From Xanthobacteraceae bacterium (GTDB lineage: Bacteria; Pseudomonadota; Alphaproteobacteria; Rhizobiales; Xanthobacteraceae), in contig JASHWN010000325.1 in the NCBI GenBank assembly GCA_030044035.1, forward strand, positions 1 to 12,346: a DNA stretch of 12,346 bases, written 5' to 3'. A model generated the notes under the pieces. It was not told the origin of the DNA. It ran no database searches and saw only the letters and a program-made list of their open reading frames with translations. How positions within the stretch are numbered: position 1 is the first letter of the stretch; each line of letters begins with the position of its first letter. This document shows, piece after piece, positions 1 to 7,306 of this stretch. Made by a program: the position numbers and the translations under genes.

Positions 1-1
1 C

Positions 2-166
2 TACGACGTTTGCGCCGCGCTGGCCGCCCGCGAGGCCGAGATCCCATTCGAGAAAAGCGGCAAGGGCTCGGCACTGCTCATGGTGAGCGACACCGAGCTT
101 ACGCCCATGGACGTGCCGCTGCATCCAGGCTCGGCGCGCTGGCTTCGCCAACATAATAAACGCTGA
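2..166 (+). CDS. TAXI-family TRAP transporter solute-binding protein, C-terminal fragment
   Basis: This is the last 54 codons of a gene that begins before the window, ending at TGA 164-166. The visible peptide runs from YDVCAALAAREAEIPF to DVPLHPGSARWLRQHNKR. The segment 'DVPLHPGSARWLR' resembles the PLHPGAERFWRE-type ending of TAXI-family periplasmic receptors that feed TRAP transporters, which use an ion gradient to import organic acids or amino acids. The fold core, signal peptide and ligand site lie outside the window, so the substrate cannot be guessed. The call rests on this short C-terminal signature only. No clear terminator follows in the 189 bp before ku. Confidence 0.6.
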   Translation, partial: YDVCAALAAREAEIPFEKSGKGSALLMVSDTELTPMDVPLHPGSARWLRQHNKR

Positions 167-355
167 GGTAAACGCGGCGGCGGACATAACGCGAACAAAC
201 AAGCAGTGGTGCGGCTTTGCCCGCATTGCGCTTTCCGTCGCACCTGTTCGATGCGCCGCGGAACTGCTACAATTGCGGTAGCGACATTGATCGCGGAACC
301 GAAGCTTTGCGGCATCGGTTGAGGTAGTGTCTTCCCCGGGTAATGGAGTGGTCCG

Positions 356-1282
356 GTGGCTCCGCGTGCGTATTGGAAAGGCTACCTGAAGCTTTCGCTG
401 GTGTCCTGCCCGATCTCGCTGTTTCCCGCGACCTCAGGCCGCGAGAAGATCAGCTTTCACCAGCTTAATCGCAATACCGGCAACCGCATCCGTTACCGCA
501 AGGTTGACGCCGAGACCGGCGACGACGTCGAGGCGGCCGACATCGTCAAGGGTTACGAGGTCAGCAAGGGCGACTACATCGTACTCGAGCCCGACGAGTT
601 CGAAGCGATCGCGCTCGACAGCAAACGCACCATCGAGATCGACGAGTTCGTGCCAAAGAACGAAATCGACGATCTCTATCTTGCCGATCCGTACTACGTC
701 GTTCCCGACGGCGAGGTCGGTCAGCAAGCGTTTGCGGTGATCCGCGAGGCGATCCGCAAGGAAGGCATGGTGGCGGTCGGCAAGGTGGTGTTCACCTCGC
801 GCGAACACATCATTGCGCTCGAGCCGCGCGGCAAAGGCATGATGGGCGTGACCTTGCGCTATCCTTACGAGGTGCGCCAGCAGGACGAATATTTCGCGGA
901 CATCGAGGACGAAAAAGTCCCGAAGGATATGCTCGATCTCGCCACCCACATCGTCGACACCAAGCGCGGCAAATTCGAGCCGGAGAAATTTCAGGACGAA
1001 TACGAGGACGCGCTCAAGGAATTGCTGCGCAAGAAGCAGCGCGGCGAAAAGATCGAGCAGCGCAAGGAGGCGGCGCCGTCGAACGTCATCAATCTGATGG
1101 ACGCGTTGCGCAACAGCCTCAAAGCGGAAGATGGGCGCCCGTCGGCGCGTCCCGCCAAGAAGGGCCGCAAGAAAATCGACGGCCAGCGTGAGATGCTGTT
1201 GCCGATTCCCGGCAAGAAGGCACGAGAAGCCCCGGTTAAACGCGCCGCCCGGCCTCACGCGCGGCGCAAAAGCGCCGGCTAA
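356..1282 (+). CDS. ku: Ku protein of bacterial non-homologous end joining
   Basis: The 308-residue product is a bacterial Ku. It would form a homodimeric ring that threads onto double-strand DNA ends and recruits an ATP-dependent ligase (LigD or LigC type) for end joining. The N-terminus MAPRAYWKGYLKLSLVSCPISLFPA is the typical Ku opening, and the Ku core spans roughly residues 5-195 (for example ISFHQLNRNTGNRIRYRKVD, YYVVPDG, GMVAVGKVVFTSREH). The C-terminal ~70 residues are lysine/arginine rich, as in Ku tails thought to contact DNA and ligase. The start is GTG 356, preceded by GGAG at 345-348; no ATG start fits better. The gene converges on the small minus-strand gene at 1304-1543. No intact ligD is next to it; only a ligase remnant lies about 330 bp downstream. 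Confidence 0.96.
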   Translation: MAPRAYWKGYLKLSLVSCPISLFPATSGREKISFHQLNRNTGNRIRYRKVDAETGDDVEAADIVKGYEVSKGDYIVLEPDEFEAIALDSKRTIEIDEFVPKNEIDDLYLADPYYVVPDGEVGQQAFAVIREAIRKEGMVAVGKVVFTSREHIIALEPRGKGMMGVTLRYPYEVRQQDEYFADIEDEKVPKDMLDLATHIVDTKRGKFEPEKFQDEYEDALKELLRKKQRGEKIEQRKEAAPSNVINLMDALRNSLKAEDGRPSARPAKKGRKKIDGQREMLLPIPGKKAREAPVKRAARPHARRKSAG

Positions 1283-1303
1283 GACACGAAATCTTCCGGC
1301 TGA

Positions 1304-1543
1304 TTATTTGCCGCGCCGGCGCGGCGCCGCTTTCTTCTTGCCGCTCTGAAGCGGGATGACCTTGCCGCCGACACCGGCGCTCTTGCGCAATGCCGCGCGC
1401 AGGTCGACCGGCCGGCCGTGTTTCTTCAGGAGGTCGGCGAACGCTTCGTCGGCCAGCTCCTGAAACGTCATCATCCGGTCGCGCGCCAATAGGTCGAGCG
1501 CCGCCCAGCTCTCGTCGTCGATCTGGATGCGTTTGCCCGGCAT
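1304..1543 (-). CDS. small ribbon-helix-helix-like protein
   Basis: This is a 79-residue protein starting at ATG 1543 with a strong AAGGAA Shine-Dalgarno seven bases upstream. The opening 'KRIQIDDESWAALDLLARDRM' followed by 'TFQELADEAFADLLKKH' fits a short beta-strand plus two helices, as in ribbon-helix-helix (Arc/CopG-like) DNA-binding proteins. The tail is basic (GKKKAAPRRRGK) and probably disordered. It could be a small DNA-binding regulator, but no toxin partner is adjacent, so an antitoxin role is not supported. It is convergent with ku, with 21 bp between stop codons. The function is inferred from fold pattern only. Confidence 0.75.
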   Translation of the reverse strand: MPGKRIQIDDESWAALDLLARDRMMTFQELADEAFADLLKKHGRPVDLRAALRKSAGVGGKVIPLQSGKKKAAPRRRGK

Positions 1544-1609
1544 GGCGCGTTCCTTGCCGTTGGGTCGCCGTCACAGATAGTCGATGCCGCTCCAAGGCGC
1601 CAGCATCCG

Positions 1610-1801
1610 ATTCGATCAGCAAATCTCAACTATGTCGCCGCGCTCAAGCCCAAGCTCGTCGTTGAAGTCTGTTATGACCATTTCAGCGGCGGCCGCTTCC
1701 GTCCACGGCACGCGACTGCTGCGCTGGCGGCCGGACAAGACGCCGCGGCAATGCACCATGGCCAGATCAAACAGAAGAAAGCGAAGGCGATGGCGTTGCT
1801 G
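1610..1801 (+). pseudogene. remnant of the C-terminal (OB-fold) part of an ATP-dependent DNA ligase
   Basis: Conserved ligase tail sequence is readable only by switching frame twice. From about 1622 to 1702 one frame reads LNYVAALKPKLVVEVCYDHF then SGGRFR. From 1704 to 1760 the next frame reads HGTRLLRWRPDKTPRQCTM. From 1763 the first frame resumes with QIKQKKAKAMALL. Joined, this is the 'LKPKLVVEV...GGRFRHGT..LRWRPDK.PRQCT' stretch typical of LigC/LigD-type ATP ligases, including the RWRPDK motif near the end of the OB domain. One extra base near 1700-1703 and one missing base near 1761-1762 explain the frames. Nothing of the adenylation domain is present: the sequence before about 1610 is non-ligase and runs into a gene on the other strand. 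The 5' boundary is approximate. It is non-functional as it stands. Confidence 0.82.
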
Positions 1802-1822
1802 CGCTGCGTCCGGGTTCCGCGT

Positions 1823-2005
1823 TCACTCGCTCAGTTGCGCAACGTCGCAATAGATACAATCGCCGATGCGGAGCCGCTCCCCCTGCCCGCTCGCCAACAG
1901 GGCGCGAGCCTCCTCTTCGGTTTCGGCTTCGATGCACCAATCCTCGACCCGCGTAACGTGAACGCTGGCATAGAACGTCTTTGGTTTTTTCTTGGGCAGC
2001 GCCAC
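1823..2005 (-). CDS. small conserved-looking hypothetical protein
   Basis: The product is 60 residues with balanced composition (FYASVHVTRVEDWCIEAETEEEARALLASGQGE...CIYCDV), consistent with a compact alpha/beta protein rather than random GC-rich frame. It contains three cysteines, two of them in a CIYC motif near the C-terminus, so metal binding or redox activity is possible but unproven. The start is GTG 2005 with a weak GGGG element just upstream. A perfect TATAAT lies about 30 bases upstream on the same strand. I do not recognise the family. It is downstream of, and co-directional with, the acetate-family transporter, but the separate -10 box suggests its own promoter. Confidence 0.6.
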   Translation of the reverse strand: MALPKKKPKTFYASVHVTRVEDWCIEAETEEEARALLASGQGERLRIGDCIYCDVAQLSE

Positions 2006-2033
2006 CTGATCCCCGAATCAGTTCGATGCACGG

Positions 2034-2039
2034 ATTATA
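2034..2039 (-). promoter_or_regulatory. candidate -10 box for the 60-residue gene
   Basis: The minus strand reads TATAAT here, a perfect sigma-70 consensus -10. It would place the transcript start near 2027, about 22 bases before GTG 2005. The -35 region at the usual spacing is poor (ATGGAG), so the promoter is plausible but unproven. Confidence 0.4.
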
Positions 2040-2065
2040 GCGGGGCTGCCGTGATACTCCATCCG

Positions 2066-2082
2066 CGCGCTCGGGGAGCGCG
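2066..2082 (-). terminator. GC hairpin downstream of the acetate-family transporter
   Basis: CGCGCTC and GAGCGCG pair perfectly (7 bp) around a three-base loop, 28 bases after the stop of the minus-strand transporter gene. There is no U tract after it, so it may only be an mRNA 3'-end stabilising hairpin or a weak terminator. Confidence 0.3.
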
Positions 2083-2109
2083 GCGCGCGTGAAGCGTAGA
2101 TCGGCAGCG

Positions 2110-2802
2110 TTACGGCTCGCCGCCGATCGGCAGCACGGTGCGTCCCCAGGTCGAGTTCACCACCAGCGCCGCCCCGGTGTAGTAGGCAAAGAAGGCGGAG
2201 CCGACCAGGAACCAGCCGCCGAGCGCTTTGATAAGATTTGTGCCGTTGGCGGCTGCGCCGGTGAGATCCGGAATGCCGCTCAGCGTATAGCCGACCGCCA
2301 GCAAGCCGAGCGTGATCACGATGCCGGCGTTCGTCGGCAGCGCGGCCAGCGTCAAGGCAAACGCAATGAAGCCGAACGAGATCAGCACGAAGCCCTGCAG
2401 CACCATCGGGTCGCCCGAGGTCGGCACGATGCCCCTCGCTTGCATGGCGAGCAGCGCACCCGTCAGCACGTTGAACGAGCCGAAGGAGCAAAACGCCGTG
2501 GCGGCGAGCAGGCTGGCGCGGCGGTAGGCGAATAGGCCGGCGATGAACTGCGCCAGCCCGGCAAACACCACCAGCACCGGTATGGTCGCGGTCAGCGCGC
2601 TCGCCGGGAATACTCCGGCGAGCACAGTGCCGATCACCCATGTTCCGGTGGCAAAGCCCCACAGGCCGAGCGGAGTCGGATCGGCCACGGTCGCGGCGGC
2701 GCGTTCTTCGAGCGACTCGATCTCCTCGCCCGGCAGGCGCGAAACGACCGGCCCGGACTTGGTCCAGTTCTGGTGTCTGAGCAGGTTGGTAACTTGGGTC
2801 AT
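2110..2802 (-). CDS. GPR1/FUN34/YaaH (SatP-like) acetate uptake transporter family protein
   Basis: The 230-residue inner-membrane protein belongs to the AceTr family, whose members (E. coli SatP/YaaH, yeast Ady2) move acetate and related short carboxylates. The family signature NPAPLGL appears as DPTPLGLWGFATGTW near residue 41, directly before the first membrane segment. Six hydrophobic segments follow at roughly residues 44-66, 71-93, 97-120, 131-154, 158-180 and 187-212, matching the family's six-helix channel. The cytoplasmic N-terminal ~40 residues are longer than in SatP (188 residues). The ATG at 2802 has a GGAGGGGG Shine-Dalgarno. It lies 18 bp downstream of the 145-residue gene and is probably cotranscribed with it. 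Acetate as substrate is inferred from the family. Confidence 0.9.
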   Translation of the reverse strand: MTQVTNLLRHQNWTKSGPVVSRLPGEEIESLEERAAATVADPTPLGLWGFATGTWVIGTVLAGVFPASALTATIPVLVVFAGLAQFIAGLFAYRRASLLAATAFCSFGSFNVLTGALLAMQARGIVPTSGDPMVLQGFVLISFGFIAFALTLAALPTNAGIVITLGLLAVGYTLSGIPDLTGAAANGTNLIKALGGWFLVGSAFFAYYTGAALVVNSTWGRTVLPIGGEP

Positions 2803-2820
2803 GACCCCCTCCGCTCACAT

Positions 2821-3258
2821 TCAGCGAGCGGGTGCCGGGCTTGCCGCGCGGTGTTGGCTCTTGGGTTCGGCCGCAGCATGCGCGCGGGCAGGAAGCTGCA
2901 ACACGGTCGCATATTGTCCGGGGCGCAGCCGCGTCACCAACACTACTCGGCCGTCCGGGAACTCGATCGCGTCATGATGCGTCGCGGGATTGTCGACGTT
3001 GATCTGCCGGAACCGCCCGACCTTGTGCGGAATCTTCCATTTGTCTCTGCGGAAGAACAGCATCTGGAGCCAAACGTGGTGGCGTTCGACCTCGGCCTCG
3101 AACGCAAGCTCGGTGCCCGGCATCAGACACACCGCAACGTCGGGTTCCCCGACTGCAGAAAAGCCTCGCGTCAGAGTATTGCGAAAGTCGGCGGTGACGA
3201 GACTGTCGCCGACTTTCGCCGACCGGGAGGCAACCGCGTGAAGGCTATAATCGCACAT
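2821..3258 (-). CDS. conserved hypothetical protein, first gene of a two-gene unit
   Basis: The product is 145 residues: 'MCDYSLHAVASRSAKVGDSLVT', then 'TRGFSAVGEPDVAVCLMPGTELAFE' and 'FRQINVDNPATHHDAIEFPDGRVVLVTRL'. The 'MCDYSLHAVASR..KVGD' opening is one I associate with a conserved hypothetical of Rhizobiales and related soil bacteria. No membrane segment, signal peptide or catalytic motif is evident. The tail (about 125-145) is alanine-rich and low complexity. The start ATG 3258 has a clear GGAG about eight bases upstream. The transporter gene starts 18 bp after its stop, so both are likely on one transcript. The function is unknown. Confidence 0.82.
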   Translation of the reverse strand: MCDYSLHAVASRSAKVGDSLVTADFRNTLTRGFSAVGEPDVAVCLMPGTELAFEAEVERHHVWLQMLFFRRDKWKIPHKVGRFRQINVDNPATHHDAIEFPDGRVVLVTRLRPGQYATVLQLPARAHAAAEPKSQHRAASPAPAR

Positions 3259-3688
3259 GGCAATGTCTCCTTTTCTGGTGCTCTATTTAGGAAACCTCCG
3301 AGCCGCGAGTTGTTTCACAAGCCGCCATGCTATTTCCGAGCAATTGGACGCAGCCGTGCCATTCGCCGGGTCACGCGTGGCGGCTGCGGCGCTCACAAGC
3401 GGGCAGGCGCACGGGTGTGTGAAACTCCGGACTCAGTGCCAAAACGGCCGCGCGGCGCCATATTGGTTGCCTGAGACGTGCAGCATCGGCGGCTTAGGTT
3501 TTGGCGGCCGGGGACAAAGCCCTAATCTTGCCCGCAATGCTACCGATATATTAGCAAAATCGCCGTGGCCGGTACTGGCGCGGCGGAGTGGCGAAGGAGG
3601 CTAAAAAGTAACATTTGGCGCCTAAAAATATAAAGCCTTCGCCAACCGTAACGGCCGATCGCATCGCGAGCCAGAAAGGGGAAATTCC
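3259..3688. other. 430-bp divergent intergenic region
   Basis: This region lies between the minus-strand 145-residue gene and the plus-strand fadE. I see no convincing gene on either strand. It should hold promoters for both directions. AT-richer patches at 3540-3556 and 3601-3636 (TATATT, TATAAA) could supply a fadE -10, but no matching -35 at proper spacing stands out. A strong Shine-Dalgarno-like GAAGGAGG at 3593-3600 has no usable start behind it. No palindrome clearly resembling a FadR/PsrA-type operator was found by eye. Confidence 0.5.
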
Positions 3689-6016
3689 ATGCCCCATTCG
3701 TCCTTCCGGCGGGACTGGATCACCAAGCCGATCTTTCGCCTGGCGCAGCATGCGTTGCCGCGGCTGTCCGACACCGAACGCGAAGCCATCGAAGCCGGCG
3801 ACGTCTGGTGGGACGCCGAACTGTTCGCCGGCAATCCCGACTGGAGCAAGCTCCTCGCCTTCGCGCCGGCGCAGCTGGCGGAAGAGGAGCAGCAATTCCT
3901 CGCCGGCCCGGTCGAAGAGCTGTGCCGCATGGTCGACGAATGGCAGATCAATTGGGAATTGCGCGACCTGCCGCCGGAGGTTTGGAATTTCTTGAAGGAG
4001 AAGAAATTCTTCGCGATGATCATCCCGAAAGCGTACGGCGGTCTCGGCTTCTCGGCCTACGCACATTCGGAAGTGATCCGCAAGCTGTCGTCGCGTTCGA
4101 TCAGCACCGCCTGCACCGCCATGGTGCCGAACTCGCTCGGCCCCGGCGAACTCCTGGTGCAGTTCGGCACCAAGGAGCAGCAGGCTTACTGGCTGCCGCG
4201 GCTTGCCAGCGGCGATGAGATTCCCTGTTTCGGCCTGACCAGTCCCGAAGCCGGTTCGGATGCCGCCTCGATGACCGATTGCGGCGTGGTGTGCCGCGGC
4301 CGCTACGAAGGCCGCGACGTGCTCGGCATCCGGCTCAATTGGCACAAGCGCTATATTACGCTCGGGCCGATTGCGACCGTGATGGGGCTTGCCTTCAAGC
4401 TGCGCGATCCGGATCAGCTGATCGGCGACCGCGACGAGGTCGGCATCACGCTTGCCCTGGTGCCGACGCATCTCCCCGGCATTAGCATTGGTCGGCGCCA
4501 CCTGCCGGCGATGCACGTCTTCCAGAACGGCCCGAACTGGGGCCGCGACGTGTTCATCCCGATGGACTACGTGATCGGCGGCGTCGCGCAGGCCGGCAAA
4601 GGATGGAAAATGCTGATGAGTGCGCTCGCCGCCGGCCGCGGCATTTCGCTGCCGTCATTGTCGGCCGCCGGGGCGGCGTTCACCGCCCACGTCAGCGGCG
4701 CCTATGCGCGCATCCGCGAGCAATTCCACGTCGCGATCGCGCGCTTCGAGGCGATCCAGGAGCGCCTCGGCCGCATGGCGGCGACCGCTTATCTGCTCGA
4801 TGCCGCGCGCCGCATGACCTGCGCGGCGCTTGATGCCGGCCACCATCCGGCCGTCATCACCGCCATCATGAAAGCGCAGGCCACCGAGCGCATGCGCATC
4901 GCGGTCAACGACGCCATGGACGTGCACGGCGGCAAGGCCATCATCGAGGGGCCGCTCAATTATCTCGGCGGCCTGTATCGCGGCGTGCCGATCGGCATCA
5001 CCGTCGAGGGCGCCAATATCGTCACGCGCAGCCTCATCCAGTTCGGCCAGGGTGCGATCCGCTGCCATCCCTATCTGTTGAAGGAAATGGTGGCGCTCGA
5101 AGACGCCGACCGCGGCCGCGGTCTCGAGGCGTTCGATGCCGCCTTCTGGGGCCATGTCCGCCACAGCACGGTCAACGCGCTGCGCGCCTTCGGACGGGCC
5201 TGGACCGGCGGCCTGTTGGCGCCGGCGCCGGCCGCCGGCGCGGCGCGCAAATTCTACCGGCAGCTCGGCCGCTATGCCGCGGCATTCGCGCTCGCTGTCG
5301 ATGTCGCGCTGCTCACGCTCGGCGGCGGCTTGAAGCGCCGCGAGATGCTGTCGGCACGCTTCGGCGACATTCTCTCCGAGCTTTATCTGTCGAGCGCAGC
5401 GCTCAAGCGCTGGAATGACGAAGGCCGCCGCAGCGAAGATTTTCCGCTGCTCGAATGGTGCATGCAGGCGAGCTTTGCCACCATCGCGGCGCGCTTCGAC
5501 GAGATCTTCGCCAATTTCCCGATCCGGCCGCTCGGCGGGCTGTTGCGTTTTTTCATCCAGCCGCTCGGGCCGCGGCGCCGCGGCCCGTCCGACCGCGTGA
5601 CCGCGCGCTGCGCAGCCATCATTACAACGCCGGGCGCCGCGCGCGACCGCCTCGTCGTGGATCTGTTCCATCCGCCGGAAAACGAGAAACACAACGGCCT
5701 GGCGCTGCTGGAGCGCGCCTTCGCCATGGTTGCCGCAGTGCAGCCGATCGGCGACCGCATGCAGGCGGCGCGCGTCCGCGACATCGATCAGGCGCTCAAG
5801 CAGCGCACCATCAGCCCGGATGAGGCGGCACAGCTGAAAGAGGCGGCCGAGGCCGTGGCGGCGGCGGTGGCTGTCGATGATTTTGCGCCGGAGGAATTGA
5901 CCGGTCGCGACGCCTTGCATCAAGGAGACGAATCATCAGCGACATTCCAAGCGACGCCGCCGCAAGCGACGCCGGACGAATTTCCGCTCCGCTTCCCGCC
6001 GGCGGCGGCGGAGTAA
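3689..6016 (+). CDS. fadE: FadE-type acyl-CoA dehydrogenase
   Basis: The 775-residue flavoprotein carries out the first beta-oxidation step, acyl-CoA to trans-2-enoyl-CoA, passing electrons via FAD onward. Length and architecture match the long FadE type (E. coli 814 residues). The N-terminal helical domain is followed by the middle domain with CFGLTSPEAGSDAASM, then the C-terminal helical domain. Glu440 in 'TVEGANIVTRSLIQFG' aligns with the catalytic glutamate of acyl-CoA dehydrogenases. The final ~270 residues are the FadE-specific DUF1974-like extension. ATG 3689 has an AAAGGGGAA Shine-Dalgarno. The frame now stops at TAA 6014, 82 bases into the thiolase gene. A G at 5937 instead of C would give TGA at 5936-5938 and a 749-residue protein ending ...LHQGDES, so the last 26 residues (Pro/Ala rich) look like readthrough. 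It is first in the operon with thiolase and fadJ. Confidence 0.95.
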   Translation: MPHSSFRRDWITKPIFRLAQHALPRLSDTEREAIEAGDVWWDAELFAGNPDWSKLLAFAPAQLAEEEQQFLAGPVEELCRMVDEWQINWELRDLPPEVWNFLKEKKFFAMIIPKAYGGLGFSAYAHSEVIRKLSSRSISTACTAMVPNSLGPGELLVQFGTKEQQAYWLPRLASGDEIPCFGLTSPEAGSDAASMTDCGVVCRGRYEGRDVLGIRLNWHKRYITLGPIATVMGLAFKLRDPDQLIGDRDEVGITLALVPTHLPGISIGRRHLPAMHVFQNGPNWGRDVFIPMDYVIGGVAQAGKGWKMLMSALAAGRGISLPSLSAAGAAFTAHVSGAYARIREQFHVAIARFEAIQERLGRMAATAYLLDAARRMTCAALDAGHHPAVITAIMKAQATERMRIAVNDAMDVHGGKAIIEGPLNYLGGLYRGVPIGITVEGANIVTRSLIQFGQGAIRCHPYLLKEMVALEDADRGRGLEAFDAAFWGHVRHSTVNALRAFGRAWTGGLLAPAPAAGAARKFYRQLGRYAAAFALAVDVALLTLGGGLKRREMLSARFGDILSELYLSSAALKRWNDEGRRSEDFPLLEWCMQASFATIAARFDEIFANFPIRPLGGLLRFFIQPLGPRRRGPSDRVTARCAAIITTPGAARDRLVVDLFHPPENEKHNGLALLERAFAMVAAVQPIGDRMQAARVRDIDQALKQRTISPDEAAQLKEAAEAVAAAVAVDDFAPEELTGRDALHQGDESSATFQATPPQATPDEFPLRFPPAAAE
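5922..5938 (+). promoter_or_regulatory. Shine-Dalgarno and degenerate ATGA start/stop overlap at the fadE-thiolase junction
   Basis: AAGGAG at 5922-5927 is followed, after seven bases, by ATCA at 5935-5938. This is where an ATGA overlap (thiolase ATG, fadE TGA) is expected. The base at 5937 is C, so neither codon is canonical. This site decides the start of the thiolase, because no ATG, GTG, TTG or CTG occurs in that frame between the upstream stop (5878-5880) and 6106. Confidence 0.75.
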
Positions 6017-7296
6017 GGCGGCCGGTTTACATCGTCGACGGCAGCCGCACGCCGTTCATCAAGGCGCGCGGGCGGCCCGGCCCGTTCACGCCGGTCGATC
6101 TCGCCGTGCAATGCGGGCGGCCGCTGCTCCTGCGCCAGCCGTTTGCGCCCGATGCCTTCGATCTCGTGATCCTGGGCTGCGTCAATGTCATTGCCGATGA
6201 GATGAATCCGGCGCGCGTTGCTGCGCTGCGGCTCGGCATGGGCGAGGCGATGGTCGCCTTCACGGTGCAGATCAATTGCGGCTCCGGCATGCAGTCGATC
6301 GACACCGGCTACCGCACCATTCGCGACGGCGCGGCCGAGCTTATTCTCGCCGGCGGCGCCGAGGCGCTGAGCCATGCGCCGCTGGTCTTCAGCCGCGGCG
6401 CGGTCAATTGGTATGCGCGCCTGTTCGGCGCGCGCACGCTCGGCGCCAGGCTGGCGGCGCTGCTCGGCTTCCGCCCGGCGTTTTTCAAGCCGGTGATCGG
6501 GCTTGAACGCGGCCTCACCGATCCGATCACCGATCTCAATATGGGACAGACCGCCGAACTGGTCGGCCACCTGTTTCAGGTCACGCGCCGCGACGCCGAC
6601 GAATACGCCGCCGAAAGCCAGCGGCGATTGGCGGCGGCGCAGCGCGACGGCCATTTTGCCGACGAGATCGAACCGGCGTTCGCGCGCGACGGCGCCGTGT
6701 ACGACCACGACGACGGCGTGCGGCCCGACAGCACCGCCGAATCGCTCGCCAAGCTCAAGCCCGCCTTCGAGCGACCGTGGGGCAAGGTCACCGCGGGCAA
6801 CAGCTCGCAGATCACCGACGGCGCCTCGTGGGTCATTCTCGCCTCCGAGGACGCCGTTGCACGGCACAAGCTCACGCCGAAGGCGGTGATCGTCGACAGC
6901 GAATGGGCGGCACTCGATCCCTCCGTCATGGGCCTAGGTCCGGTCTATTGCTCGACCCCGCTGTTGCAGCGTCACCAGCTTAGGCTCGACGACATCGAAT
7001 TGTGGGAGCTGAACGAAGCCTTCGCCGCGCAGGTGTTGGGCTGCCTTGCCGCCTGGCAGGACGACGAATTCTGCCGCGACGCGCTCGGCCTTGCCGGCCC
7101 AGCCGGCCGCATCCCGGGCGACCGGCTCAATGTCGACGGCGGCGCCATCGGCGTCGGTCATCCGGTCGGCGCCAGCGGCAACCGCATCGTCTTGCACCTC
7201 GTCAATGCCATGAAGCGCCTCGGCAAAAAGCGCGGCATCGCCACCGAATGCATCGGCGGCGGCCAGGGCGGCGCCATGCTGATCGAAGCGGTCTGA
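5935..7296 (+). CDS. acetyl-CoA C-acyltransferase (thiolase, FadI-like length), non-canonical ATC start
   Basis: This thiolase cleaves 3-ketoacyl-CoA with CoA to acetyl-CoA plus a shortened acyl-CoA, the last beta-oxidation step. All four active-site blocks are present (numbering from ATC 5935): nucleophile Cys115 in INCGSGMQSI, Asn360 in LNEAFAAQ, His409 in GVGHPVGASG and Cys439 in ECIGGGQGGA. The 453 residues fit the longer FadI type (E. coli 436) better than FadA (387). The N-terminal strand VYIVDGSRTPF begins at residue 31, so the next ordinary start, GTG 6106 (residue 58), would delete an essential part of the fold. The start was therefore placed at ATC 5935, seven bases after AAGGAG. 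ATT 5944 is an alternative. The first ~28 residues are Ala/Ser/Gly rich and probably flexible. FadJ begins 10 bp after the stop. Confidence 0.88.
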   Translation: MSDIPSDAAASDAGRISAPLPAGGGGVRRPVYIVDGSRTPFIKARGRPGPFTPVDLAVQCGRPLLLRQPFAPDAFDLVILGCVNVIADEMNPARVAALRLGMGEAMVAFTVQINCGSGMQSIDTGYRTIRDGAAELILAGGAEALSHAPLVFSRGAVNWYARLFGARTLGARLAALLGFRPAFFKPVIGLERGLTDPITDLNMGQTAELVGHLFQVTRRDADEYAAESQRRLAAAQRDGHFADEIEPAFARDGAVYDHDDGVRPDSTAESLAKLKPAFERPWGKVTAGNSSQITDGASWVILASEDAVARHKLTPKAVIVDSEWAALDPSVMGLGPVYCSTPLLQRHQLRLDDIELWELNEAFAAQVLGCLAAWQDDEFCRDALGLAGPAGRIPGDRLNVDGGAIGVGHPVGASGNRIVLHLVNAMKRLGKKRGIATECIGGGQGGAMLIEAV

Positions 7297-7306
7297 CGGC
7301 GCGGCC

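Noticed and set aside
1..315. 104-residue minus-strand frame at the window start
   Set aside because: It is opposite the TAXI-type C-terminus and the pre-ku spacer, has no Shine-Dalgarno, and its composition is typical of a shadow frame.
1310..1325. Perfect 16-bp GC palindrome near the ku/RHH convergent stops as a terminator
   Set aside because: It lies within the RHH gene's final codons (Arg-rich tail) and is not followed by a T run on either strand.
1584..2092. Plus-strand open frames of 89 and 113 residues over the ligase remnant
   Set aside because: Each contains only a slice of the ligase sequence before leaving its frame, and the second overlaps the minus-strand 60-residue gene; treated as pseudogene debris.
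3593..3688. Strong GAAGGAGG with a TTG at 3615 as a small upstream gene
   Set aside because: The frame runs into fadE in another register and yields an Arg/Ser/Pro-rich shadow peptide; no ATG or GTG follows at useful spacing.
4655..5923. Long open frames on the minus strand opposite fadE (also 3551-4516, and 5920-6867 opposite the thiolase)
   Set aside because: They lie antisense to clear enzymes, are rich in Arg/Ala/Gly/His as expected from GC-biased codon shadows, and show no family motif.
5935..6030. Programmed -1 frameshift producing a FadE-thiolase fusion
   Set aside because: The thiolase frame is -1 to fadE, but I see no slippery heptamer or following pseudoknot in the overlap, and a Shine-Dalgarno at ideal spacing from ATC argues for separate initiation.
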